Source: Pseudoips prasinana (taxonomy: Eukaryota > Arthropoda > Insecta > Lepidoptera > Nolidae). From it: 64,000 nucleotides of DNA. Position numbers and translations under genes: made by a program. The DNA lies in NCBI GenBank assembly GCA_951640165.1, contig OX621242.1, positions 24,052,001-24,116,000 on the forward strand, written 5' to 3'. The notes under the pieces are model-generated. The model worked only from the letters and a program-made list of their open reading frames with translations, did not search any database and had not been told where the DNA came from. Below are positions 11,315-21,048 of the stretch, piece by piece (the stretch's first letter is position 1; every line of letters begins with the position of its first letter).

Positions 11315-11654
11315 CTAGCTGTCCCGGTGAAGTTCGTACCGCCATATTATTATAATAATTATTTTAATGCTTTGTATATTTGTAATTGTATAATTTTCAA
11401 ATTACATCATTTTCATTTTGTCTTCCGGAAAGAAAAAAAATAGTTCTGAAGAAACCACGACCAAAAAACAACGTCTCACAGTCTTCTGTCTCATTTGCAC
11501 GCTCACTGAAAAGTGAGTGAGCATTTTTAAATATTTGTTTTTTATTTTTTATCATACATGTCTTCTCCTGACAATAAAGAACACATTTATCCAATTGGGT
11601 GCAGTAGTTTGGAAATTAACAAACCTTTCGGTGATTAATTTGTATTTATATAGA
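11315..11654 (-). mobile_element. Non-autonomous Helitron
   Basis: Minus-strand element starting TCTATATAAATAC after an A (11655) and ending ACAGCTAG before a T, so it sits between A and T with no duplication, as Helitrons do. The GC-rich part before CTAG (GGTACGAACTTCACCGGGAC) is the 3' end. 340 bp with no coding capacity. Confidence 0.65.
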
Positions 11655-12049
11655 TTATTAAAATAAATGAGACTGGAGATTTAATTACTTTGTAGATTGA
11701 GGCTCTTTAAAGCATACTACAACGGTAATTTTATCTTTAATTTAGTACCTTTACAATTGGCATTTATAATTTAATTAATATAATTTAATTTTCATTAAGT
11801 AAATATTGTACAGTTTATCGTATTAATTATTAATAACTTTCAGTTTAATGTCCGTTATATGTACATGTGAGATTAATTATATTTTCATGTCATGTCATAC
11901 TACAGGTTAAATAATATTATGTAAACTCTACTTTTAGTAATTATTTCTAATAATTCGTGTGTTAATATGTATTTGTTGAATATAAACATTTTTTTTATTT
12001 TGATAGTAACAAAGGTAAATTTTTGTTATGTTATGTTTTGTATGTGGAG

Positions 12050-12184
12050 AAAGGCTTTTCCCAAGGATTAGACAATTGGCGGTTTTGCGCTACCCGTATT
12101 CAGCGGCTTCCAGCGACCTCACTAGATTGTCAGTTCACCTTGTTGGAGCCTGCTCAGGCTGCGTCTTTCAGTTCTTTCATGTTA
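12050..12184 (-). mobile_element. RTE 3'-region fragment
   Basis: Minus-strand remnant of the RTE C-terminal coding end: GCGGCTTCCAGCGACCTCAC and GTTCACCTTGTTGGAGC correspond to the reverse complement of 60360-60450. Many substitutions; not translatable. Confidence 0.6.
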
Positions 12185-12496
12185 CTAGCTATGCCCCGCG
12201 GTTTTACCTGCGTTAAACTTTATAAATAATCACAGCTCCTCCCCGTAGGTGATGACGTGATAATTTGTAGCCTATATGTTGACCCGGCTTCTTAGTAATA
12301 TTCATGCAAAATTTGAAGTATATCCATGCAGTACTTTTTGAGTTTAGCCCGGACATATATACAGACAAACAGACAAAAATTCTAAAAACTATATTTTTGG
12401 CTTCGATATCAATTGTAGATCACGACCCAAGTATCCTTTTAAAAAAATATTCAATGTACAGTTTTGACTTTCCTACGATTTTATTATATTTATAGA
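12185..12496 (-). mobile_element. Non-autonomous Helitron
   Basis: Minus-strand copy of the family at 63665-63980. Begins TCTATAAATATAATAAAATCG after A and ends with a hairpin-forming CGCAGGTAAAACCGCGGGGC, then CTAG before T. The interior has the GTCTGTTTGTCTGTATATAT-like and GTCCGGGCTAAACTC blocks of that family. 312 bp, non-coding. Confidence 0.8.
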
Positions 12497-12958
12497 TATT
12501 CACCCATATCATTCTTTAAAAAGACTTACTAATAATTTCACATTTCACATAACTTTACGCCAGTGTCCTGTCAAACATAAAGTTGACACAAATAATGAAA
12601 AGTATTTCAATTACCCTCGCCTGCTTTTGTTTACTTTAAACAATTTCCTGTTTAGATAGGATGAAAATGTTTTCAACGGACCAGTCGGCGTGTGGTTGGC
12701 AGTCATCCCTCGCATATTTTACATACAATTTTAACTTTGGTGGACTTAATTACATCACAAATTATATTATCCTCTTATTTTTTGATTACACACAAGTGTA
12801 AGAGACGCGTTTGGTACTCGAACGTAATGAGAAAAGTTGAATTAAGGCAAATATCTGGCTAATGTTTAGTAGCTTACATTAAAAAAAGAAATTTTAAAAA
12901 AGAAGACGAAGAATTTCTTTTAAAGCTATCGAATAAAATGAAAAGAATTTCTAGCCTT
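12497..12958. other. No feature seen
   Basis: AT-rich sequence with no ORF or repeat that I recognise. Confidence 0.45.
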
Positions 12959-13222
12959 AACTCATAAAAAAGATTGTATAGAGCTAATATAATTACAGTA
13001 CCAATTTAAACAATCACATAATATGTTTTTTTCTGTAAACTAATACAGAGATAAGTTAAATACCATGATTATACTGTAGTAGAGGAGGAGGTACTGTCTC
13101 AATTCAGGACAGTACCTCCTCCTCTACTCTATGTATTAGTTTACAAAAAAAAAACATATTTTATGATTGTTTAAATTAGTACTGTAATTATATTAGCTGT
13201 ATACAATCTTTTTTATGAGTTT
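12959..13222. repeat. Large foldback (hairpin) element
   Basis: Outer arms of about 93 bp (12959-13051 and 13129-13222) are near-perfect inverted repeats. Inside them is a perfect 21-bp hairpin (13078-13098 / 13108-13128, GAGGAGGAGGTACTG core) with a 9-base loop. Transcribed, the whole would fold into one long stem. No coding capacity and no obvious target duplication. Confidence 0.8.
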
Positions 13223-13405
13223 GGTTGGTTAACTGGTTTAATTTCTAAACGTTTCCGTGCTTCGGAGGTCACGTTAAGTAGTCGATCCCGGTTGTAGCCA
13301 CTAGGCAACAGTCGTTATTATGTCAGAGGCCTACTGGGCGGCTTGAATAATTCCTCCACTAGGGTAATCACTGTCTATACGACAAGTAAGTAGTAAGTAA
13401 TCCTA
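13223..13405 (+). mobile_element. SINE fragment
   Basis: Shares CTTCGGAGG.CACGTTAAG, TCGATCCCGGTTGTAG and GCCTACTGGGCGGCTTGAA with copies at 17600-17920, 19905-20345 and 54600-54850. Non-coding; the tRNA-like head is not preserved here. Confidence 0.6.
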
Positions 13406-13479
13406 AAACTAATGTGTATGAATTAAATGAATATCTTTAAAAGTTAGACAATAAAAATAAGACAGCATTTCAATTCGTC

Positions 13480-13556
13480 ATCATCATATTAGCTGAAAGA
13501 AGGCCACTGCTGAACAAAAACCGTCCCCAACGATCTATACAATGGCCAGTCAACTA
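13480..13556 (-). mobile_element. RTE 3' tail fragment
   Basis: CATCATCATATTAGCTGAAA and GGCCACTGCTGAACAAA are the reverse complement of the RTE 3' end with its ATG-repeat tail (compare 60480-60532). Confidence 0.55.
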
Positions 13557-15732
13557 TTAGATTTCTCAAATTTATTGTGCTGATTTTTGTCCCGAAATTC
13601 AACTGAAAATGTACTACAGTAAACGATACTTTTGTAATTAATGTTGATGCAAATTTCGTGTTTATTCATCACGACAAAGATTAATAGCAAATAAGTTCTT
13701 ATTTTCCATTGTTGAAGAAACTTTATTTACTATGTCAAAAGTCAAAGTAGATGACTCAGACAGCCCTATTACCGACTGTTCCCTTTACTTACTGTTTATT
13801 TAAACATCATCCATAAATAGTTCAATATTCTTTGTTAAATTTAAGTCGATTTTATGGCTGGACAATTCAATATGTTGTATGGAAATATATTTTTTGACTT
13901 CCCACTAAATGCACGGACAGTACACTGTGCAGGGGCACGTGTACCTATATACCATATATTCCAGAACTTTTAATCAAGCCCTAAAATACGAGTACCTAAA
14001 TCGGCATGCACGTAAATGGTTCTACAGACGTCTAAAGAACCTCCTGCTAGACAAGCCTTATGCTTGTATACGAATAATTAATTGAATAAATTGATTCAAT
14101 AATATTATATTTGTAATAGTGATAATGATAGTGATAATTCTATTTAACGCAAGTATAATAAAAAGACATGCGGTAGTTCGTGTTATGTTACCTTACTCCA
14201 CCTCACCTCATTTATTTCGCCCGTAAATTTAAACTACTTAACGTTATAATTACAGTTTTTATGGTTGTTCTCATTACCCAATGCGGTAATGCAAACAATA
14301 TTATTAATTATTACTAAGTAGATCGAGAGTCACCCTCTCAGATTCCGCCAATGAACAATTAAAAATATCCACTCTTTGTGAGGCGCTGTTTATAACTCGT
14401 ATGTGCCTTACAACTGGTGCAAATTTGCCTAAGTTAGTGTGAGCTACTGGGACGTCAAAATACTACTAAAATACGACGTTATACTAGTAATAAAACACAA
14501 TATAAACATACCAATCACGGCCTTTAATATCCATCCATCCAGTCGATAAGATCACGTCAAACTATAAACAATGAGATTGAGCTGAAAAACCGTAATATAA
14601 GTCACATGTATTTGTCATACATAGTCCGGTCCGGTCATAGCCCGGTCATCATAGTGACATACAATTTATAAGTTTTAAAACGCCCAATAGTTTTGGTATT
14701 ATGCACGAAGTAACAAACTTTACATCACGCATCACGAAATTCATCACTGGGATTCATACAACTGTGTTTAGTTTCTAAAAACTTGCACAAAATAGTTTTA
14801 AGGCGAGCAAAACTCTGTGGAAGCGTTAAACTATACTTAAAACCATAGTAAATCATACTACGGAACTCATTAAATTCATGGTGGCGTAGTTGCGCACTGT
14901 ATCAAAGGGCCCGCAGATTTTGATTATATTTAAATTTTTGGTGGTTCCTGCTAAACTTAATTCTATGGAAAAAAACTTTTATAAATTTCAAAGTTTCTTT
15001 TGTAATAGTCTAGTGGAATGCAAGTGCATACTGAAGAAGTGACTAAAATTATATGTATTTAATAATACAGAACAAACTATAAGTAAAAAATTGCATTCAA
15101 GTCACCATCTTCGTTAGAGTGCCATAAATATTTTTATGCGTCGTAAGTAAGTAAGGTAAATACTACTTTTTGATTTTAATGAAAAATGTGAAGATGGTGA
15201 TGCATTAATATTTCTTGTGCGTCCGGCGCACCCTGGGCAGACTACGCAGTCAGGCGGTAACGCAGACTGGCTGATTCAATACAATGATTATAAGGTTTGA
15301 TTTATTTACAATTGCTTTATAATTGTTTAGTGCTAAAAACTAAGCACTTAGTGTAGTCGAATTGTTTATAAACATGGATAAATTCTAAACTTATAAGACC
15401 ACGTAGAATATCAGTTAAGACTGCATTACATTTGTACTATTAAAATGGATAATAAAATGCAGTTATGGATCGAACGTAGCAGTTAGCGAATCGAATTATT
15501 TAACTTAGTTCAGAGTTTGAATTTCAATAGTATACACTGATTTACATTATTCAATCAATCAACAACAAAGCGGTGTTCCATTACGGAATTGGATATTAGC
15601 TTCTGCTAGAGAAGGTGGAGTGAACAAAGTAAATACATCATGGATTTGTCTGATCTGAATAGGGTTTTGTCTTTTAAATAAACAGTAACAAAATACAACT
15701 AAGTATTTCGTGTTATTTTTTATTTCTTTGTA
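13557..15732. other. Gene-poor stretch, possible LINE coding scrap
   Basis: Largely anonymous. At about 13970-14080 the plus strand can be read as a short peptide with FYRRLKNLLLDKP, which resembles the extreme C-terminus of some insect LINE reverse transcriptases. It is too short and degraded to assign. Nothing else was recognised. Confidence 0.3.
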
Positions 15733-15933
15733 AGTACATACAAGAATGTAGGTACACGTTTTTAATGTAACAAACTCTACAAAAGCGTACATTACGTACA
15801 TACGTCTAACAAATTAAATGATGGGGCACTTCAGTAAAGGTTAATTACAGCGATCTGTGAATTACACATTGTACGAAATGTACGCATTCGCAGGGTTTGT
15901 TACATTAAAAAACGTGTACATTCTTATATGTAC
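15733..15933. repeat. Inverted-repeat (foldback) element
   Basis: Arms 15733-15792 and 15878-15933 are inverted copies (ACACGTTTTTAATGTAACAA in the left arm, TTGTTACATTAAAAAACGTG in the right). Separated by about 85 bp; no ORF. Confidence 0.65.
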
Positions 15934-15944
15934 ACATGCCAGTA

Positions 15945-15998
15945 CATCCAGCTACCCCAAACTGTCAAATATGCTTTTCTGATAAAGTTGAAAGTCTA
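15945..15998 (+). repeat. Single arm of the 41394-type foldback element
   Basis: GCCAGTACATCCAGCTACCC followed by a CTGTCAAAT block matches the left arm of the foldback element at 41394-41518. Only one arm is present. Confidence 0.55.
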
Positions 15999-16020
15999 TA
16001 AAAGAAATTTGAAACGGTTT

Positions 16021-16062
16021 TACTAACAAATTAAATGATCTCCATCATTTAATTTGTTAGTA
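16021..16062. repeat. Perfect short hairpin
   Basis: 19-bp arms (16021-16039 and 16044-16062, TACTAACAAATTAAATGAT) with a 4-base loop CTCC. A near copy of one arm occurs at about 15804-15820. Confidence 0.7.
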
Positions 16063-16118
16063 AATCCGCAGGGTTCGGTGATCAGTGAACATTAATAATT
16101 TATTTTACAAACAAGTAT

Positions 16119-16578
16119 GCATCATAGATATCTTAAGCACCATGGTCTTTGCAACTTTAATAGTTATTCCAAATGTGATCTTTCTATGACTATTACTTAT
16201 TTTAATCCGTCAGTAGTCTATGACGAGTTTGTGACTCTTTCTTCCTCCCTGATGAAGTTTGCTGACTTATAAGCAGAGCATACCTTCTAACTCGCTCATT
16301 TGGTCAGATCATGATATTGAGGCACATTTTATTTTACTCTATGTAGTGTAATTACTTACATGACTGGCTTGGGCCACATCCTGTATATATTATATATATA
16401 TATATATTTTCTGCATGTATCGTTCAAACGAAAATCTTTTGTTATAGGGCCTCTTTTATCCATGAAATAACACAAAATTTGTTTCTGAACCATCGGATTA
16501 AAATAAGTAATACTCATAGAAAGATCACATTTGGAATAACTATTTAAGTTGCAAAGACCATGGTGCTTAAGATGGTGC
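16119..16578. repeat. Element with about 85-90-bp inverted ends
   Basis: Left arm 16119-16209 and right arm 16494-16578 are inverted copies with few differences (shared core CTTAAGCACCATGGTCTTTG). The 285-bp interior includes a TA microsatellite and has no ORF. Looks like a MITE-type element; no clear target duplication. Confidence 0.7.
16384..16410. repeat. TA microsatellite
   Basis: Run of alternating TA inside the inverted-repeat element. Confidence 0.8.
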
Positions 16579-16730
16579 GTAATAGTTGTTTTCGGCCTAC
16601 TAGCATTAAATAGTTAAATAGCTTTGTACCAATTAATAATAACCCTACTTTTGTCTCGCTATAGTCCGTTAAAAAGCAAACCGATGCGTGTACTGCACCC
16701 AAAATCTTTTTACGCTGTTACATTACATCA

Positions 16731-16945
16731 CATCATCAACACTCGTCTCTATCGTCCACTGCTAGACATAGGCCTCCCCCAAAGGTTTCTATAATGTTTT
16801 CATTTGGAGGAGTTTGCCATAGTCACCGCGCTTGTCATACTAGTTGGTGACAGGGGGTGCTGCTGCCCGACTACCTGGTGTATCCCATAGGCACATAGAT
16901 AGTATGGGGTGGCCCTGTTATTCTTTCTGAGCCGGAAACCATATA
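16731..16945 (-). mobile_element. Short RTE-derived element, second subfamily
   Basis: Minus-strand copy related to 31595-31858, with GGTTTCCGGCTCAGAAAG at the 5' side and GGGGGAGGCCTATGTCTAGC at the 3' side. The ORF leader segment is internally shortened. Non-coding. Confidence 0.65.
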
Positions 16946-16979
16946 ACCTATAAACATACTCAATTTTGATAGCACGCCC

Positions 16980-17312
16980 TTACTTGACCCTATGAATTCT
17001 ACAAATAACGCTAGTGACCTTCTTTTTCCAAATACAATTTATTGGGAGCTTTAGAAAATAATACAAAAGGCTTCCTTTATTAAATAAAAACCCTTTCAAA
17101 GAACCACGTACTCGTAATATACATAAGAATGCTCGGTGAAGTTTGTTTGTCGCTGAAATTGGTCCGGAAATAAAAACTGTATGTTGAACGTTGCAGCACC
17201 CTGCATACGTGAGGTGACTACGTATTGGCATACTCAAAAATTATAGAAACGTGCACTATTTTTGTATTTTCTGCGTTGGATTGTTGGTTAATTATATTCT
17301 TTTCACGATAGT
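16980..17312. other. No feature seen
   Basis: Anonymous AT-rich sequence. Confidence 0.4.
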
Positions 17313-17320
17313 ACACATTG

Positions 17321-17553
17321 CTGTGTGGTTGACGGCATAGAATATCGGCACCCCATTTCCATTCTCCCAGAGAACGGACAGAGCTGCGTCTATCTGTGTG
17401 CTATGAACATCATACTGCGATCGCCAACCCGTTCATCAAGCGTGGCGATTATGGCATATCTCTTGAATTTATGGAAACAACTTCATTGTGGAAATCTTTT
17501 GGGAACGCCTTTGGTTCCATAGTGGACATTATGCTGACATGATGTTGATGATG
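17321..17553 (+). mobile_element. Short internally deleted RTE element
   Basis: Starts CTGTGTGGTTGACGGC, carries the RTE leader (GAACGGACAGAG, GCGATCGCCAACCCG, GTGGCGATTATGGC) and then jumps directly to the RTE 3' end (TGTGGAAATCTTTTGGGAAC, ATGATGTTGATG tail). ACACAT flanks both sides (17313-17318 and 17554-17559), a possible target duplication. It lacks endonuclease and RT. Confidence 0.7.
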
Positions 17554-17599
17554 ACACATACTGAATACACAGAATAACAGCGATTACAAATTTACCATC

Positions 17600-17920
17600 A
17601 ACGATTTTACGAACAAAGCTATATCCATGCGCTCATGGACAGTTGCATTCACGGGTCTGTGACTGATCGGCGAGGCAAAGCAGCTAGGCACGTGATCAGT
17701 CCATAAATTGGGGAACATTAAAGTGTATAATTTATAAGAGTCTTCGTGCTTCGGAAAAGCCGTAGATAGCTTAACGTGCATTGTTTAGTGAACAGATCCC
17801 GGTTTTTGTCATTATACAACAGTCGAAAAGCCATGTCAAGAAGCTTACTGGCCCTATACAAGGCTTGGTTAACTCTGATACCAGGGGTCCATACAATTAT
17901 GATAGAAAAAGAATAGTGGT
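17600..17920 (+). mobile_element. SINE (same family as 54600-54850)
   Basis: Has the GTGACTGATCGGCGAGGCAA, CTTCGTGCTTCGGAAAAGCC and CCCGGTTTTTGTCATTATAC blocks, ending in ACTCTGATACCAGGGGT. Diverged and non-coding. Confidence 0.55.
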
Positions 17921-18224
17921 TATTAAATATATTGCCATATATAAGTATTTATCTATCCCTCGGTTCGCAAGGCATATGTTTCCGGCTTGTTAAGAGAAGT
18001 ATGATGCATTTTGGGTATATATTGCATTGAAACACGAGAACCACACAAGAAGTTTGCACAGACGTTTACGAGATTTAAATTGATTGATTGACCCAAATCT
18101 GTAAAAAGTATGTGTCTGAAAATAATTTGAACAAAACATAAACAATGACACAAAAAGTTTAAAACAATCCGATATATGGTATTAGCCGGCGAGGGAAAGA
18201 AATAACGCGTCGTGTCTGCCATCG

Positions 18225-18525
18225 TCGTGCATGACCCTTAGTTTCCATTCGTATTGATTAAATGCCATTTTCGATCCACAATCGGATAAGCAATCCGTGT
18301 CTTAACTTATTTACAAAGACCGACTTTAGAAAAAATAATCGCCAAATCTGAACCTGTCATGAATCTCCACGTCAATAAGCGCCCTCTGGCGTAAGTTTTA
18401 GGGAATAAGGCTAAAAACTAGTAGCGTTTTTCCCTAATACGTCCGAACTCCGCTCGCCTCAACTGTCCGGTGAAGTATTGAAAGCCTTCTAGGCGAAAAT
18501 CTAAACTTCTCCTAGTTGCTTTTCC
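18225..18525 (+). mobile_element. 3' UTR fragment of a jockey-like LINE
   Basis: Begins CATGACCCTTAGTTT, the same junction that follows the stop codon of the jockey-like element at 58854. Near its end it shares TCCGGTGAAG...TGAAAGCCT with 59080-59112. Diverged, with no poly(A), so it is an older relative of that LINE. Confidence 0.65.
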
Positions 18526-18928
18526 CAATCATCCTATCTTAAGTGACTTTTAGGTAGTCGTGACACAAAATACGTCAACAAACACCTCCATATTATGGTC
18601 CATCGGCAAAAATAAAATTTTATGGAGTTCAACACACCGAACATTTTATAATTGTTTGTACTATAGGCCGTTCACAGTTCAATTTCATGAAAGCTATAAC
18701 GCATACCCAAAATTCCCAGTGCCACTTTTCAAGATACGTACTCCCAAAGTATTACATAAATCTAGCTATAGCCCGCTCGTTACGAGGAACACTGCATTCA
18801 TAAACATCTGGCTTTGTTCCAATGTGCACCATTTGTAGAGTCTTCAGCACTCGATGACGAAGCAAAAACGTGACTAAGAGAAGCTTGCTTCAGCAGACTG
18901 CTGTAGACAGGGAAGCTTAATTAACATT

Positions 18929-19260
18929 TATAGCTGTATGATATACTGAAATTAGTTTCTTGATTCAATTCATTCAATATCTTGCTCAGCCATGAATATG
19001 TGTGTTTATTACAAAGAGTCTTGTTGTAATTAAATTTATTGATTAAATTATTGTGATATAACTTGATTTTATATACCTACCTCGGTTCTAACGTATACAT
19101 TATTTCTCTCTGTTTATAGCTACTCGTATATCATAAACTGAATTTAGTTTTCTTGATGATCCAATTCATTCAATATCTTGTTCAGCCATGTAAATGTGTG
19201 CTTATTACAAAAAGTCTTGTATAATTTCAATTATATTGACTATATATTATATGATATATT
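18929..19260. repeat. Diverged tandem duplication, unit about 185-190 bp
   Basis: The block around 18950-19040 (TTCATTCAATATCTTGCTCA, then a TGTGTGTTTATTACAAA block) recurs at 19140-19230 with substitutions. Both units start with a similar ATAGCT...ATAC/ATCATAAACTGAA stretch. Confidence 0.6.
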
Positions 19261-19271
19261 ATATTATATGA

Positions 19272-19546
19272 CTAGCTGTGCCCGCGACTTCGTCCGCGTG
19301 TTTATTAGTTTATTTCGTTTATCTTGTACAATAAAAGACTTTTTCAAAAATAAAAGTAGCCTAAGTTACACCTTATTACATCAGCTACCTGCCAAAAAGA
19401 GTCCAGATTAGGAACAAACAGACAGACAAAAATTGTAAAAAATGTCATTTTGGTGTATGTACCGTATATAAATTCATATTAATGTAGTAAAAACCGGTTA
19501 TTTCAATATTACAAACAGACACTCCAATTTTATTTATTTGTTTAGA
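19272..19546 (-). mobile_element. Non-autonomous Helitron, second subfamily
   Basis: Minus strand starts TCTAAACAAATAAATAAAATT after A and ends GACGAAGTCGCGGGCACAG, then CTAG before T. Closely related to 38639-38956, from which it differs by a short deletion near its middle. Non-coding. Confidence 0.8.
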
Positions 19547-19904
19547 TATTCTAAAGTGTAACTTTTTACTCTGTTTATTTCGGACAAAATTAAATTGAAA
19601 TAACTAAAGGTGCCCTGTACTTTACATTAGAACTATTTTGGAAAGAAACACAATGTATTTGAAATTAGTTTAGTTACTATTGCATACAACCGCGTCCCAA
19701 ACCAGATAAATTGTCGTTAGTTTAAATAAAAAAATATTTCTGTACTAATTGGCGGAAATACTTTTACTTATTATGACACTAATAGGATATTAGAATTACC
19801 ATAACGCCGTAAAATTTCTGTGATAGTATCTTACGTAATTATTTCTAAAATAAATCAGAATTGTTCTGTTACATGGTAGTGATGGTATATAGATATAGTC
19901 TGTA

Positions 19905-20345
19905 TATACGAGACGGGCTGGTTGCGTGGATGGTAGATGCTTGTCTTTCTCGCCGCAGGTCATTGGTTCGATCATTTTTGTAACGGGAATATAATTTTAT
20001 CATATTCGTTCACTAACCGGTTTGTAAGTGATCGCCCAGGTAAAGTATTTAGGCACCTACTCTGTGTTTCAGAGGGCACGTTAACCCCTTGAAGCCTAAT
20101 CATGCAAAACGGAACCATCACAAAAACTATAAAGTTTGTATCAGTCAACAGTTAATGGTTTGGATTGGATCATCCTACTACAAGTCATTTTAAACCCGGT
20201 TACAAATGCTTTCACTCGATTATCGTATGACAATGTTTGTCGATATAAAAAAGGTGTTTATATGATTAGCTCGCTAATTCATTGTTAAAGACCTACTGGG
20301 CAGCTTACATAACTCTGACACCGGGGGTATCTCAGTTAGCAAGTA
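19905..20345 (+). mobile_element. tRNA-headed SINE, interrupted or rearranged
   Basis: Head with GGTAGATGCTTG and B-box-like TTGGTTCGATC (19930-19975). SINE body up to GGCACGTTAA at about 20085, then roughly 200 bp of unrelated AT-rich sequence, then the family end GACCTACTGGGCAGCTTACA and CTCTGACACCGGGGGT. Confidence 0.55.
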
Positions 20346-20733
20346 TATAACTTTTTATTGTACTGAGATAAATAAATCACATAACAAAAACAACGCCCTT
20401 ATCGTAAAGGGCCATCTCTTCAAGTCAACCATTAAAGGGAATGAGAGGATTAAATAAAAATAAGTATTGGGGTGTTTGTTGGCATAACTTTTCATAGGAT
20501 TATTCAACACGTGGCTTGTTGTAGTATTTAATATGCATATTTAAGGGCTCCCTTAGTGGTATAGACATTAATAGTAAAAAAAAGATAAAAATGCGGTTCC
20601 TTTGGTTTGATAATTTCGGATGTATCTTAAATTTTCTTATAAATAAAGACGCTTTGCATTGAACTTCATGTTAAATAGTAAGCTAAATCTAAATCAAAAC
20701 GATTCTTACAAGTACTTCTAAATTTAATCTAGT

Positions 20734-20782
20734 AATTAGTCTAACTAGATGTTTCTTTTCATACTTACTAGTTAGACTAATT
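20734..20782. repeat. Short inverted repeat
   Basis: Arms AATTAGTCTAACTAG (20734-20748) and its complement (20768-20782), 19-base loop. Confidence 0.7.
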
Positions 20783-20820
20783 ATTGATTTATAATATCAT
20801 CAAATCATACATCAAAGTCA

Positions 20821-20855
20821 ATCATATAAAAAGCCAACGGGTATTTTTATATGAT
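20821..20855. repeat. Short hairpin
   Basis: 12-bp perfect arms ATCATATAAAAA / TTTTTATATGAT with an 11-base GC-richer loop. Confidence 0.65.
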
Positions 20856-21048
20856 TAAGTTTTTTTCATTTTGATTGATTGATTGATTTGAGATGTGAAT
20901 AAACATATATTATTATTATGTCTTTTATTCAGTGTCATTCTTATTTTATACATTTACAAATATATAGTTACAAAAAAATATATATATTTATAAATATAAA
21001 AAATAGACATCCAATCGGCAACGGGAGCAGGGTCCATGCTACCGATGG

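Noticed and set aside
20082..20287. Possible piggyBac-type insertion between two TTAA sites inside a SINE.
   Set aside because: The internal ends do not form inverted repeats, and TTAA is common in AT-rich DNA.
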